Assembly (NCBI GenBank): GCA_937895345.1
Contig: CALAWP010000045.1
Coordinates: 1-21,657 of the forward strand
Length of the DNA: 21,657 bases
Direction: 5' to 3'
Origin: an uncultured Paenibacillus sp.
GTDB lineage: Bacteria; Bacillota; Bacilli; Paenibacillales; Paenibacillaceae
Shown here: one piece after another, positions 21,607 through 21,657 of the stretch
How the letters are laid out: every line of letters starts with the position of its first letter
Position numbering within the stretch: the stretch's first letter is position 1
Program-made: the position numbers and the translations under genes
Notes under the pieces: model-generated
Databases searched by the model: none
What the model saw: only the letters and a program-made list of their open reading frames with translations
What the model was told of the DNA's origin: nothing

Positions 21607-21657
21607 CACTCCTCGTATAGTATTTCTAGAACATAACTTCGAGTCATTTTCCAGCAC
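21607..21657 (-). repeat. 51-bp terminal inverted repeat, right copy
   Basis: The reverse complement of 4-54, with no mismatch. Read toward the kinase-acetyltransferase gene it is in the same sense as the left copy is toward the oxidoreductase gene, about 98 bases before the start at 21509. It holds a TACTAT that could be a weak -10, but no good -35 at normal spacing. Confidence 0.95.

Noticed and set aside
1..21657. CRISPR arrays, tRNA/rRNA genes, transposases, phage genes
   Set aside because: No regularly spaced repeats of the right size and no recognisable tRNA/rRNA or transposase sequence were seen on either strand.

Overview
The window looks like chromosomal DNA from a Gram-positive spore-former of the Paenibacillus type (inference). 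It is GC-rich, with strong AGGAGG-like ribosome binding sites, sigma-A-like promoters, BlaI/BlaR, PadR and LipL families, and a pectin-degradation cluster with an AraC regulator. It appears to be a whole contig, because both ends carry the same 51-bp sequence in opposite orientation (4-54 and 21607-21657).

Layout. (a) 61-2143: an FAD/NAD(P)H oxidoreductase and an ECF41-type sigma factor with all three signature motifs of that group, followed by a strong terminator. (b) 2266-5840: an AraC regulator divergent from a sugar-metabolism operon (TIM-barrel isomerase/epimerase, Gfo/Idh/MocA dehydrogenase, CBM9-like protein). The first and third genes of that operon each carry a one-base frameshift. 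(c) 6004-9205: a five-helix membrane protein of unknown function, then a BlaI/BlaR1-type pair behind two palindromic operators. The BlaR1-like protein keeps the zinc protease but has a non-penicillin-binding C-terminal domain, and there is no beta-lactamase gene beside it. (d) 9222-10533: octanoyltransferase LipL and, divergently, a small zinc-ribbon/helix-hairpin-helix protein. (e) 10845-16009: a pectin/rhamnogalacturonan cluster made of a GH43 remnant, GH28, an AraC regulator, a probable pectinesterase remnant, an alpha/beta-hydrolase esterase and GH105. The two remnants each keep a start and ribosome site upstream of an intact gene. (f) 16128-17822: a Fur-box-controlled siderophore-binding lipoprotein without its permease, then a membrane-anchored secreted protein whose ribosome site lies in the preceding terminator. 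(g) 17832-19723: a serine hydrolase divergent from a PadR regulator whose 3' end is tandemly duplicated. (h) 20082-21509: a kinase-acetyltransferase (APH-GNAT) fusion with a hairpin leader.

How the genes work together. The intact pectin genes (GH28, esterase, GH105) lack signal peptides, so they probably finish degrading imported pectin oligosaccharides in the cytoplasm: deacetylation, removal of unsaturated galacturonyl ends and hydrolysis of galacturonide bonds. The isomerase/dehydrogenase operon is a second sugar-catabolic module. The rest are separate signalling and housekeeping units. No RNA genes, CRISPR arrays, transposases or phage genes were seen. No complete new system is evident. 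The strongest leads are the terminal inverted repeats, the BlaR1-like sensor with an unknown ligand, the APH-GNAT fusion and the pattern of gene decay.
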